This document shows positions 10,616-19,954 of a DNA stretch of 49,035 bases, one piece after another (position 1 is the stretch's first letter; every line of letters begins with the position of its first letter). This stretch comes from Teratosphaeria epicoccoides. Lineage: Eukaryota > Ascomycota > Dothideomycetes > Mycosphaerellales > Teratosphaeriaceae. The translations under genes and the position numbers were made by a program. The stretch covers positions 1 to 49,035 of the forward strand of contig JADDMT010000174.1 in NCBI GenBank assembly GCA_021401465.1, given 5' to 3'. The notes under the pieces were generated by a model that was given only the letters and a program-made list of their open reading frames with translations, had not been told where the DNA came from and did not search any database.

Positions 10616-10761
10616 CAGTAGACTCCTAGGTGCTAAAAAGCATCTTTATAGCGTGGGATTTCTGCCTTTCACCACCAAGCGGCAGCTTCCGGGAGAATCA
10701 AAAGATAACCGTATGAACGCAACATCCTTATTCAGGATGTCCCTATATCGAGAGTCTACTG
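10616..10761. mobile_element. MITE-like element with pogo/Fot-type terminal inverted repeats
   Basis: The ends are CAGTAGACTC at 10616 and GAGTCTACTG at 10761, a perfect 10-bp inverted repeat, each flanked by the dinucleotide TA as expected for Tc1/mariner-superfamily target-site duplication. Ends of the form CAGT-GACTC are common in fungal pogo/Fot-like elements (established knowledge). The interior is only 126 bp and non-coding, so this is a MITE or an internally deleted copy. Confidence 0.6.
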
Positions 10762-10763
10762 TA

Positions 10764-11395
10764 TCTGTTCTACGAACTTGCAGGTGACCTGGTCCATGAT
10801 CCAACCCAAGCACGAGCAACAACAAAGCCGAAGGCAAGCGGACAATCCAGAAGAAGAAGATAAGCAGTGGGACCTCATGGATCTTGCGCTGAAGCTACCT
10901 TGGTGTACACGTGCTACCGCCTGTTGCACACCAGGATCGGTTCTTTCGTGAACCCGATAAGCTGAGCTGGCCACCATTATGTACCACTGTCCCTCAAAAG
11001 CGCAGATCGGCAGAGCTCGTACATCCACGAATATCGACCACGGTTATCTATTGTAATTTCGTACGCACGCGCCGTTCGGCCCATAGGCGAGGAGGAAAAT
11101 GCCGCGTGCAAGAATGCGGTATTTTGTACCTGGGCAAAGCTGAAAGGGAGCTCGCAAGGTTCAAAAATGACCCGAATCGGCTGGCACGCGACGTTCTGGT
11201 CCCTTGTCGACCTCCGGCTATATTCTGACCCCGACGACCCCACGGGCAACCCCAGATGTGGTGTATACATGTAGAAAATGGTGGTGGAGTCCTCTCCTTA
11301 TCCTTGTGCTGTGGCTGGACTGTGCTCAGTGTTTCGACAACAACATATTCCCAGCCTACGATCACCGCACAGACCTGCGAAACACAACCACAACC
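10764..11395. other. Intergenic; no gene recognised
   Basis: Several open frames of 70-105 codons overlap on both strands and none shows a domain. The part just before 11396 is the likely promoter of the small gene there. Confidence 0.4.
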
Positions 11396-11741
11396 ATGTC
11401 ATCAGGCAAGTCCTGAACCTCAAAAACGAATCCCATCACCATCACATCTCTTAACCTTTCCCGCAGACCGCCGCCCCTCATCATTTTTCTCCAAACTCAA
11501 ACCCATCGACAGGACTCGATCAGCCTCACTCACCTCCTCTGCGCAATCTCCCGAACGAGCCCCTTCCACAGAACACCTGGAGAAAGTCATCACGACAACG
11601 ACGCATGAAGACACGAAATGTATGGATTTCGGCTACTTGGGCCCTTACCCGAAGCAACCGATGACGGCAATGGGCAGGCTCAAGAAGGCTTTCACGCCTG
11701 ATCCTACGAGCCATGCTTTGATGAGTCCGGAGGCTCGGTAG
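11396..11741 (+). CDS. Small hypothetical protein, 94 residues, with a GC-AG intron
   Basis: Exon 1 is ten bases, 11396-11405 (ATG TCA TCA G). Intron 11406-11466 starts GCAAGT and ends CTTAACCTTTCCCGCAG, the standard context of a GC-AG intron; exon 2 is 11467-11741. The product begins MSSDRRPSSFFSKLKP, has a Ser/Thr-rich middle and ends with a conserved-looking block, MDFGYLGPYPKQPMTAMGRL then KKAF. Without splicing, the ATG runs into TGA after five codons, which supports the intron. No domain is recognised. It is probably cytosolic, as no signal peptide or membrane segment is seen. Confidence 0.6.
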
Positions 11742-12142
11742 AGTGGATCTTTCTTGGAGCGCTGTTTGATCTGGCTGGATGGCACGTCTGCGGGGTTTGA
11801 CTCGGTGCGTATGCTTTGCGCCGGTGGGCTTGATGACTGAGCGATGTTTGGCGAGGCATTGGGTATGAAGCACTCTTGTTTGGGCGCATGATGGTTTTAA
11901 GTATTCCGCTCGACAAGGAGGTTAACGCGGCTTGCTTGACATAGCAATTACCAAACAGACTCGAGCCTCATCGCTGCAGACACGACGATGTGAAAAGGCC
12001 ATGTCCATCTCACCTCTGGCAGATGCCCGGCGGGATTGCATCTCCTCGATGATCTGTAAAGTGCTGGGAATGTTTCAAGCTCTGCATCATTCGCATACGC
12101 ACCCACCTCTACCAACGTTCTAGTTAACCAAACCCTGCAGCC
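11742..12142. other. Intergenic; no gene recognised
   Basis: This is the 3' flank shared by two convergent small genes. No coding signal beyond short chance frames. Confidence 0.45.
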
Positions 12143-12323
12143 CTATCGACTGCCCTCGTCACTCTTACCACTCAACAATTCCAGTCTTAGTCTTACTCCT
12201 AACCTAGAGAAAATTGGAGAGTCAGCACTGAAGACATGCACATCTGTAGATCATTGCTGACGCATACCTTGCGCATGCGAACGCAAAGACCGCAAACTCG
12301 TCAAAGTCGAATTGGGAGGACAT
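12143..12323 (-). CDS. Putative 38-residue microprotein with one intron
   Basis: Exons 12323-12268 and 12203-12143 are joined across intron 12267-12204 (GTATGC...GCTGAC...TTCTCTAG), which has good donor, branch and acceptor sites. The product is MSSQFDFDEFAVFAFACA followed by RLGVRLRLELLSGKSDEGSR. The N-terminal half is acidic and aromatic, and the rest could form an amphipathic helix. I do not recognise it, and a downstream exon is possible because a second GGTAAG donor lies inside the last exon. The case rests on the splice signals and clean frame only. Confidence 0.4.
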
Positions 12324-12866
12324 GTTGCGCTGTTCGTGTGGCTTGTTTAGTGAGGCTGTGATATGTCGTGTCGTGTCTGAGTGGAGGTGGATGTGAAGGT
12401 TGGGCGGATGCTCAGGCCATAGGAGTGGTGAGTACACATGTACCATGGTAATCTACATGCGAGGTTTAAATTTGCTTATTGATGGGTGCGGTGCAGCGTT
12501 CGCTTGTGAAGCCGCATACTTGTAGGTTAGTGATGGAGAGAAGCTGCTTTCTCGTGCGTAGTGCTGCGTGGATGTATGACTGAACAGTCGTCTGTAACCG
12601 TTTTCCTATCAGTGCAGACATGTGAAGGCATTGCAGTTCACGATATCGCAGCTTGGCGTATTCGCAATAAGCATCTGGCACAAGCTAGGCATTGGATGAG
12701 TGCCTGACAAGAAGACAATCCATTGGAGCGTTTGGTTCTGTTGGATTACGCCTGTGACGCCATGCTAATGTGTGAATGTCCGTTGATAAGAAACGACAAT
12801 GTCGTCGCAGCAAGAACTCTCAATAATGACAATTTCCGAATGAATAGTCTATCCGCCGGAAGCTTC
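12324..12866. other. Intergenic; no gene recognised
   Basis: This region separates the microprotein candidate from the 3' end of SEC62. Only overlapping short frames are present. Confidence 0.45.
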
Positions 12867-14138
12867 CTAAGCGTCCTCGACTTCCTCGACTCTCGCTGCA
12901 AAGTTGCGCTGTTGCACATTGCCAGTCGTTGAAGCATCCTCCAATTGCGTGGTTGCTGCCTTTGACTCCGTCGTATTGCCAGCCGTATCCACCGCAGCCG
13001 ACTCCTGCTGCTCTTGCGCTGTCTCTGAGGGCTTCTCCTCGGTGCTTTTCGCCTTGTTATCCGTGCTTTTGCCTGCAGCCTTCTCCGCAGCCTTGGCCTC
13101 CCGCCTCGCCTTCTTTCGCTCTCGCTCTTCCTTCTTGCGTTTCTTGATTGTCTTGTCATCCTCGTGCCATGCCCAAACCGGCTTGAACGAGTCAAAGAAG
13201 CCCACGTCCTCAAACAAATTTGGGTAAAGCCAAAGACCTGGCGGCTTGACGAAGACAGTGACCAGGAACAGGATGAGGCGGAAGATTGCCATGCCGAAGA
13301 ACAGTCCGAGCACTCCGAGCATTGCCATCGACAGGTACCACACGCCGAGACGCAAATGATATGGCCAGATGGGGAAAAAGACGACGGCAAGAATGAGGGC
13401 CAGTGCACCGAGGGCATACAGCCTGTTCTTCCACTGCGGGCCATCCCACAGCCACACGTAGTAGAATTCGTCCCTCGCCTCTTGCTGTGGCTCGACCTTG
13501 ACCGTCCACAAGCCCTTGACACGCTTCTTCTTGCCGTGATCGTGCCCCTCGTGTGGATCGTGCTTGCTGACTCGCAGAGCCAGCAGACTCATGGGCAGCA
13601 GCTTGAAGGTGTTCTCGGCGGTGACTCGGTCGTGGACTTCAGGCAGCAGCGGGTTCTTGGCGCGTGCCTTCTTGTACGCGTCGGAGTGGAGGGCGCGAAT
13701 GGCACGCTTCACCTTGAACATGTCCTTGCGCTGCTGCTGGAAGATGCACGTACGCGTTTTGAGGTTTTCGGCTCGGAGGAAGTGGGCGACTGCAAGAGCC
13801 TCAGGCTTCGGCGGACCTGGCTGGATGGGCTGTTGCTGTCCTGGTTGTGCGGCTTGAGGGCTGTTTGGGTTGATGACGGGCTGCCCTGGGTCGGGCTGCT
13901 GGCCACCTTGCTGCTGTGCCTGCTGCATCCGGAGTTGCTGCTGTTGCATTGCCTGCGTTTTGATTCTCTCAATGTACTGGGGCACTGTGAGCCCTGCTTT
14001 CTGTGCTTCGGCGGCGATCTGTCTTTGCATCGCCTGGATTTGCTCGGGCGACGGCTGCTGCCCTGGGCGAAGGGGACCGCCTGGGACGATTGGCACGCCG
14101 CGTCCGGCGCCTGGCGGCATCTGACCTGGCTGTGCCAT
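12867..14138 (-). CDS. SEC62: Sec62 translocon subunit
   Basis: A single exon encodes 423 residues. Sec62 works with Sec61, Sec63, Sec71 and Sec72 in post-translational import of proteins into the ER. The N-terminal 110 residues are Pro/Gln-rich and low in complexity (AQPGQMPPGAGRGVP, then a Q-run near residue 65-80). The Sec62 core follows: KPEALAVAHFLRAENLKTR, the basic cytosolic region, then FYYVWLWDGPQWKNRL directly before two membrane segments (LYALGALALILAVVFFPIWPY, and WYLSMAMLGVLGLFFGMAIF). LWLYPNLFEDVGFFDSFKPV follows, then a charged Lys/Glu tail. The ATG at 14138 was chosen over the upstream extension because MAQPGQMPPG begins the typical disordered leader and upstream codons look like 5' UTR. 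It is divergent from RPL12, with 325 bp between the start codons. Confidence 0.95.
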   Translation of the reverse strand: MAQPGQMPPGAGRGVPIVPGGPLRPGQQPSPEQIQAMQRQIAAEAQKAGLTVPQYIERIKTQAMQQQQLRMQQAQQQGGQQPDPGQPVINPNSPQAAQPGQQQPIQPGPPKPEALAVAHFLRAENLKTRTCIFQQQRKDMFKVKRAIRALHSDAYKKARAKNPLLPEVHDRVTAENTFKLLPMSLLALRVSKHDPHEGHDHGKKKRVKGLWTVKVEPQQEARDEFYYVWLWDGPQWKNRLYALGALALILAVVFFPIWPYHLRLGVWYLSMAMLGVLGLFFGMAIFRLILFLVTVFVKPPGLWLYPNLFEDVGFFDSFKPVWAWHEDDKTIKKRKKEERERKKARREAKAAEKAAGKSTDNKAKSTEEKPSETAQEQQESAAVDTAGNTTESKAATTQLEDASTTGNVQQRNFAARVEEVEDA

Positions 14139-14463
14139 GGTGTTATTAGCTTTCGAACAATCTGTCCTCTGGGCTGCGCGGATATTGGTCAGGTTCGGGA
14201 AGGGGAAACCAGGTCCAGCTGTCACATGCGGCGGGGAAACGGATTCTAGGAAGGTGCAACGTCGCGACTGCCAAACTCTTAACACCGAACAGTGAACTTC
14301 GCCTGCCAAGCCGGAGGACGGACACTCCCGCACCGTCTCGCCGCGCACTTGCACATGGAGCCATCTCCAAATGGTTTGACAACATCTTCCTCACCAGCGC
14401 GCGACATCAGCCCGCCATCACTTCGACAACTTCGAGAAAGGCAGACCACCTTACGTACTAGCC
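14139..14463. promoter_or_regulatory. Divergent promoter region of SEC62 and RPL12
   Basis: 325 bp separate two divergent start codons, so both promoters must lie here or within 5' UTRs. No TATA box is obvious. A CT-rich tract precedes the RPL12 start, as is usual for fungal ribosomal protein genes. The assignment rests on gene arrangement alone. Confidence 0.5.
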
Positions 14464-15172
14464 ATGCGTAAGTATCGCCCTCTCGAGCGTTGGCTCCACG
14501 CTATCGTCGTTCATGCGACATGAGGCGACACCAGCAGAGTAAGGTAGCTGACACCACGATGCTGTTCAGCTCCAAAGTTCGACCCCAACGAGGAGAAGAT
14601 AATTCACCTCCGTGCCACCGGCGGTGAGGTCGGTGCCTCCTCGGCCCTCGCTCCCAAGATCGGTCCGCTTGGTCTCTCGCCCAAGAAGGTCGGTGAAGAT
14701 ATCGCCAAGGCTACCGGTGACTGGGTAAGAAACAACAATCAATCCGTCGTTGCATACAGCTATTAATGCCGACGCAGAAAGGTCTGCGTGTCACCGTTCG
14801 CTTGACCATCAAGAACCGTCAAGCCGCCGTCTCCGTCGTTCCTTCGGCCTCTTCCCTTGTCATCAAGGCACTCAAGGAGCCGCCGCGAGACCGCAAAAAG
14901 GAGAAGAATATCAAGCACACCAAGTCGATCCCGCTCGATGAGATCGTCGAGATTGCCCGCACCATGCGGTTCAAGTCCATGGCCAAGGATTTGAAGGGTA
15001 CCGTCAAGGAGATTTTGGGTACCGCCTTCTCCACTGGCTGCAAGGTTGACGGCAAGAGCCCCAAGGACATATCTGACGCCATTGATGCTGGCGAGATTGA
15101 CAGTGAGAGGAACACGATGAGTGTACGTAATGAGAGTGCTCGACTGACAATCTCCTAGTCCCTGAGGAGTAA
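14464..15172 (+). CDS. RPL12: 60S ribosomal protein L12 (uL11)
   Basis: Four exons, 14464-14467, 14570-14724, 14778-15102 and 15159-15172, encode 165 residues, the usual family length. The protein starts MPPKFDPNEEKIIHLRATGG, continues GASSALAPKIGPLGLSPKKV and ends GEIDIPEE. L12 forms the base of the ribosomal P-stalk at the GTPase centre, binding 28S rRNA and helping recruit elongation factors. The first exon is only four bases (ATG C) and the last only 14, both fixed by the conserved ends of the protein. Introns are 14468-14569, 14725-14777 and 15103-15158. Reading through the last intron would replace the conserved IPEE ending. Confidence 0.97.
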
Positions 15173-15822
15173 GCGGAAGCTTCCTTAATGACTGCCATCT
15201 CACTACCAAAAGCATCAGCCGCCGCTGCGACACGCCACCAAGCTTCCTCCCGGATTCCGGCCCCGAAGGCCTGTAAGGGGTTTGAATGGTCAAAAACTTG
15301 GTCACAATTGTGACAGGTCTACAGCAAACGCCATGTACAGCGGTCTCGGCAATCCAATGATATCCATTCCGTGTCCACAAGTCTTTTTCTTCTCAGTATC
15401 CTTCAACCCTCCCAACTTTGCCAACACTCTGGCCTCTACCCACACTGCCGTGGTTCGGGCCTATTTTGGTGCAAAGGAGATTAGGTATTTCCAATATGAC
15501 CTCTTACTCACCGCGTCGTCCTGTGCTCTCTCGGGTGCCGTGGGCGAAGTGGTCCATCATTTTGTGGTCTACATACATGTATTTGGTCGTGCAAATGGAC
15601 TCGACTACGAACAACTTCCGCACAGTCCTGGCAGGTACGTGATGCGAGACGTCAATTTCGGCTCAGGTTTGTTTCAGCACAGCTTTTCGGTTACAACATC
15701 GGAAATCATCTCAAAGTTTCCGAACATCCACCTTCGAAACCGGCCGGCTTGCTTCAGACCTCTCATGCTTGACAGCGGACTCTACACAATCCCCGGATCA
15801 ATTCTCCTCCAGCGTGCCATGG
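15173..15822. other. Intergenic; no gene recognised
   Basis: A forward frame of about 240 codons (15282-16001) crosses this region, but its sequence is not protein-like and it runs antisense through the secreted-protein gene. I see no domain and regard the region as 3' flank. Confidence 0.45.
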
Positions 15823-15990
15823 CTAGTCCACCCAGCACTGGCCATTATAGCAGGCTCCTTTCTTTCCCGTCTGAACATCCGTGCAGGCGTTGCCGTAACA
15901 ATCGAGACAGCAGGGAGGCGGATTCGGCTTCGTGGCGACGACCATCGTGGTGCACGCCGCCACGAGGACGGAAGCGAGGGCGAAGCGCAT
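15823..15990 (-). CDS. Small secreted protein with six cysteines in the mature part
   Basis: The 55-residue product begins MRFALASVLVAACTTMVVA, a signal peptide, followed by a mature peptide of about 36 residues, TKPNPPPCCLDCYGNACTDV then KKGACYNGQCWVD. The six mature cysteines include one adjacent pair, enough for three disulfides. The ATG at 15990 was chosen because it opens the signal peptide. Just upstream, 16085-16012 has a perfect intron (GTAAGT...GACTAAC...CGCAG) that would sit in the 5' UTR, 21 bases ahead of the ATG; spliced upstream frames do not join this one. Such peptides are typical of fungal effectors or antimicrobial peptides. No named family is recognised. Confidence 0.65.
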   Translation of the reverse strand: MRFALASVLVAACTTMVVATKPNPPPCCLDCYGNACTDVQTGKKGACYNGQCWVD

Positions 15991-16872
15991 GGTGGTGGTA
16001 GAGATATCGTGCTGCGACAGCTTGTTAGTCTGCGTGATGTGTCTGCTACGGCGGTGTCGCGGAAATGGCGCCTGCAACAACTTACCCCGACGGCCTTGTG
16101 CCGAAAGTTCCACAGGCTTCGGTTACTGGAATTTACCTCTGGCGAGGCTAAGGTACATGTAAGGTTTTGCGCTTGTAGCAGTCCGCTGGGTGGTCTTCAC
16201 ACTGTGTACGAGTACATGTACCCAGATGCCAGGTATGCTGCACGCACGCCACGCACGCAAGGGCTACGGCCGCGCCGCCCGGGATGGTTGAAACCGCCCG
16301 ACGAGCTGCCGTTCGAACAAGCTCATGTAAAACTTGCGATGGCTGCCAGCTCGCACGGCGCGGGCGAACGGAAATGGTTGAGTGCGTGACGCTTGGAGTT
16401 GGCGGGTCGTTGTTGTGGCGTCGTCGGCCTGAGGAGAAAGGCTCGTTTTGGCTGTGCTGGAGCAGATGGGAATGGAAATCAGTGTGACCCCTGGGAATTT
16501 TTCCGCCAGAAGCGACGAGCCAGAAGACCCTGTCGTCGAAGTCCTCTTTCCTCTCCTGACATCGCGAAATTTCAATAGTACTTAGTCGCCACACGCACAT
16601 GTGGCCTCACATTCGCCCGGCCCTCGCGGTGCAAGTCAGGTCCCCATGGCTACGATGAATATGGTATAGATACTTCCCTCCTCGCCTCCCAACTAAGACC
16701 TTTATACGAGTATTCAACTTTCGGGCAGAAGAGGAAAGTTGAGCTTGGCATGGATGGATTTCCATTCTCTGTCGACATTTTGGGTATCAGCACGACAATA
16801 GTAAGTCGCCTCCCATCTCTCTGGGCGTGCCTCGTGTCTCCTCTTCAAGGTTCTAATTGATCCCAATCATCG
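15991..16872. other. Intergenic; 5' UTR intron and promoter of the six-cysteine gene
   Basis: The proximal part carries the predicted 5' UTR intron (16085-16012 on the minus strand). The rest has overlapping frames of up to 150 codons on both strands with no recognisable protein, and the 3' flank of MBP1. Confidence 0.4.
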
Positions 16873-19665
16873 CTAAAGCATGCCTAATACACCGGCAGCA
16901 CTACTGGCGACTCCAATCCCTCCTCCCCCAGCGCCATCAACTCTCCTTAGGAAGTCCCTTACTCTCCCAACTTCCTGCTCTCCCATCCCACCCCTCTCAC
17001 TTTCCACGGCTGCCACGAGCGCCGGCAGACTCTCCTCGACCTTCTCCTCTGGTACGCCCGTGCAGAGACTCACCACTTTCCTGTACTGTCCTTCCAGCTC
17101 AGTGCTCTGGCTATGCAGCTCGTTGATGTCTTGCTTCATGCGAGAATTATTGTTCTGAAGAGCATGCACGCGAGCTTTAAGGTGCCTAGGTGGCGGGATA
17201 TGGGCAGACTCGAGGTACTGTCTCTGCTGTGGTGTTGGAGATTTGCCGGGTGAGTTTGTCGAGAGTGCAGCTTCGTTGAGCCACCTGGGCTCCAATTCGA
17301 CTTCCGGACCCTTCCGCTTGATGCCACTTCGTTGTGCTGCGACGGCGCGGCGCTCGTGGATGGCACGCTTTAGGTTGGCAACCTGAGCTTGCCTTCCATC
17401 CCGCTTCTGTACACGCTCCTTGAGCTCCTGAAGCTTGTCCAGTTCAGATTGCTGCTGGGCGCTGAACTCGCGAATCTGCTCATTGAGCTTGTCAATCTGC
17501 TCTGTGCGGAGCTGGAGCATCTCCTTGTGAGAGGTCAAGTTCTGCGTGAGCATGGCAGTCATTGCTGCGGGTGAGATGTCAGTGTGGTCTCAGTAGAAAG
17601 TAAAGCAGGTCAACTCACATGATATGACGTCCTGGCCCAAGTCCTCGATCTGGCTCGCATTGGCAATCTCTGTGGCGTCCTCGCTATCGACCATGACAGT
17701 CTCTTGCGTCTCTGGCTGCTTCAGCGATGAAGACTGCTGGCTATGAGTCATCTGACCGTTAATGTGGGTCTCGCCTGGCATGAATGGAAGGAAGTCCTTC
17801 GCACTGACGCCTTTGTTGTTTGGCAGGTTTGGGTCAGCATGTATTTCCAGAAGCTGCCGAATAATGCTGTTGTTGCCAATGCGAGCCACCAGATTTAGCG
17901 CGGTGTTTCCAGCCTTGTCACGCGCATTGACGATGTGTGAGAGAAAGCGCACGAGGCTGACAGCACCTTTGTGTACCGTGCCCAAGACGGAGTCCTGACT
18001 AGCTGATTCACCATTGACTCTTGCTCGCAACGTTGCAGCCGCCGCCGCAGCAACGGATGGCTGGCCTGCTGAGTTTGGCTGGGTTCCTATCCTAACCAAA
18101 TACTCCAGCAGAGCTTCCAAATAATATTTGCTGCTGGGCGCTCGGCCCTTGATGCCAGAAGATACCGCAATGTGATGAAGGATAGTTCGTCCTGAGGCAT
18201 CCCTAACTTCGATCAACGGCCCAAACAGCTCCAGCAGCTCTGGAAAGCACGAATGCTCCCAACAGTTGTTGACCAGCACAGCACTGATGAGCGGAGACTG
18301 ACCAGCAGCATTACCTCGCCATATATTGGCGCCCTTCTGGATGAGGAGTTTCAGAAGAGGCACCTTGGCCAATGTAGCTGCCCAATGCAGGGCATTGTTG
18401 GCAGAAGTGTCCAGCGGCATATTCAGATCCTCGCCGGAGAGCTTAATGAGCGCGTGATGGGACGAGTAGTCTGTTCGCCCAGCATCAGCAAACAACTCCA
18501 GAATCAGGTTGATCTTCTCCTGCTGCTCGTCTGAGGAAGGGTTTGGTAAGGGCGGCAGGGCGACTGGCTCTCCATTGACGTATTCCTGCGATGCAGCACC
18601 GTCGTAACAGAAGCTCTCGTTGACCTCGGTGGGTGTGACAGATTGCATCGAAACATCCAATGGCAAAGCTGGCGGCGCCATGCCATCTTGACTGTCATGA
18701 CGCATTCGCTTCCGAGGAGGCTCAGCCCCGTTCTGAGCACTGTATCCAGAGTCGTACTTGGCGTCGACCTGAAAGCTGCCATCGGAAGCCATGCTATGTT
18801 GGCTACCTCCCGCCATGACGTCTGTTTGCGAATGCTGTCTCAGCATGGACGCTGGTCTAGGCTGAGGTGAGTTGAGTCTCGCAGCCTTGTTCATTGCGGC
18901 AAGCGCGACACTGGTCGTTGGTGAAATGCTCGAGAAGAAGGTGCCATTACCAGTGGGACCGCCGTGGGATCTGCCTTCGACATTGGTGTTGTAAAAGCGC
19001 TTGCGGTTTGCGGCCATCGCCTGCTCTTTGGTCGGAGTCTCCTGTCCGTGACCGCCTGAGCCATCGGCACTGACATCGTAATCGAGAAGTGGTCGCAGAA
19101 TGTCCTCGACACCATACTGACGGCAGAACTCGCGGCCGCGCTTGTAGCTGATCCAGGTGCCCTGGTACTTGCCATACCCGCCCTGCACCTTCTCATGCTC
19201 TCCGGTCAAGACCTCCTTCTCGAGCACTTTGGTGCGCTTGCCCTTGTCGACGCCGGCAACCTTGAGGATCTGCGTCGCATTGAGCCAGCCGTCACTGCGT
19301 CGGCGCATGCAGGCAATGCCTTGAATTTCCATTTCATACACTGACACTCCGGAGTATACGGCCTGAGTGAATCGTGTAAGCGTTCGTGGTGCATGCGCAT
19401 ATATGATGGTCTAACTTACGGTGTATATCTGTGCCTTGTCTCCACCGTATGATCGGTTGTACCCCTCTCCGAAGCTGCGCGCATACTGCGGATTGCTGAC
19501 AGGTCCATTGGGGAAGCTCTGTGCGTATACAGGCTGGCTGTGCGACCCGTCGAAGGACATGTTGTAGCCGTGACTGTACGGTGTGTGTGCTTGGGGCGAA
19601 TGAACGGGAGCGGGGTGGGAGAAGGATTGGTTCGGGGTGGGGGGCATGGCGTGGAGCGCAGCCAT
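16873..19665 (-). CDS. MBP1: APSES cell-cycle transcription factor, Mbp1/Res-type subunit of MBF
   Basis: Exons 19665-19420, 19362-17619 and 17564-16873 give 893 residues. The first exon is a disordered, Pro/Ser/Tyr-rich leader. The APSES/KilA-N DNA-binding domain spans about residues 84-185 (YEMEIQGIACMRRRSDGWLN, ATQILKVAGVDKGKRTKVLE, KYQGTWISYKRGREFCRQY). Ankyrin repeats occupy about 390-610 (NALHWAATLAKVPLLKLLIQ, GRTILHHIAVSSG, GNTALNLVARIGNNSIIRQL). The last exon has a long coiled coil (LRTEQIDKLNEQIREFSAQQ) for pairing with Swi6. In yeasts this factor binds MCB elements (ACGCGT) and drives G1/S genes. Intron 19419-19363 is GTAAGT...ACTCAG and intron 17618-17565 is GTGAGT...CGCAG. The ATG at 19665 is the first in frame. 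It is divergent from the LYR gene. Confidence 0.95.
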
Positions 19666-19825
19666 CAAGGCACGCGCTGGTCGTGAGGAGGTATCCTGTC
19701 CTGCCGGGATGGAGGGTCGGGCGATGGGGAGTCGGCGGTCGGCGTGGTCAAAGCATGCGACGGGCGGAGACTGGACTGAAATGGAGGACGTGTCGCAGTC
19801 GTGTATGAAGAGACGCGATTATCTG

Positions 19826-19831
19826 ACGCGT
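19826..19831. promoter_or_regulatory. MCB element (ACGCGT) between MBP1 and the LYR gene
   Basis: A perfect palindromic ACGCGT lies 161 bp upstream of the MBP1 start, in the 289-bp divergent promoter. A near-match ACGCGA is at 19813-19818. Two GCGGGAA sites, at 19857 and 19871, resemble the E2F/MBF core. MBF containing Mbp1 is known to bind ACGCGT, so autoregulation is plausible, though function here is inferred. Confidence 0.5.
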
Positions 19832-19954
19832 GCGCGAAGTGGAGAAAGCGAGCGTTGCGGGAACTTCCATGCGGGAAAGGTCGCCGGGGGGAATTACTAG
19901 TTTTCATGCGCATTTCCGTCACTCGCTTGCCGCAGGTGTGTTTGCTCAAGACAC

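Noticed and set aside
13164..14249. Plus-strand open frame of 361 codons
   Set aside because: It is the shadow of SEC62 on the opposite strand.
15282..16001. Plus-strand open frame of 239 codons
   Set aside because: Composition is not protein-like, and the end runs antisense through the secreted-peptide gene.
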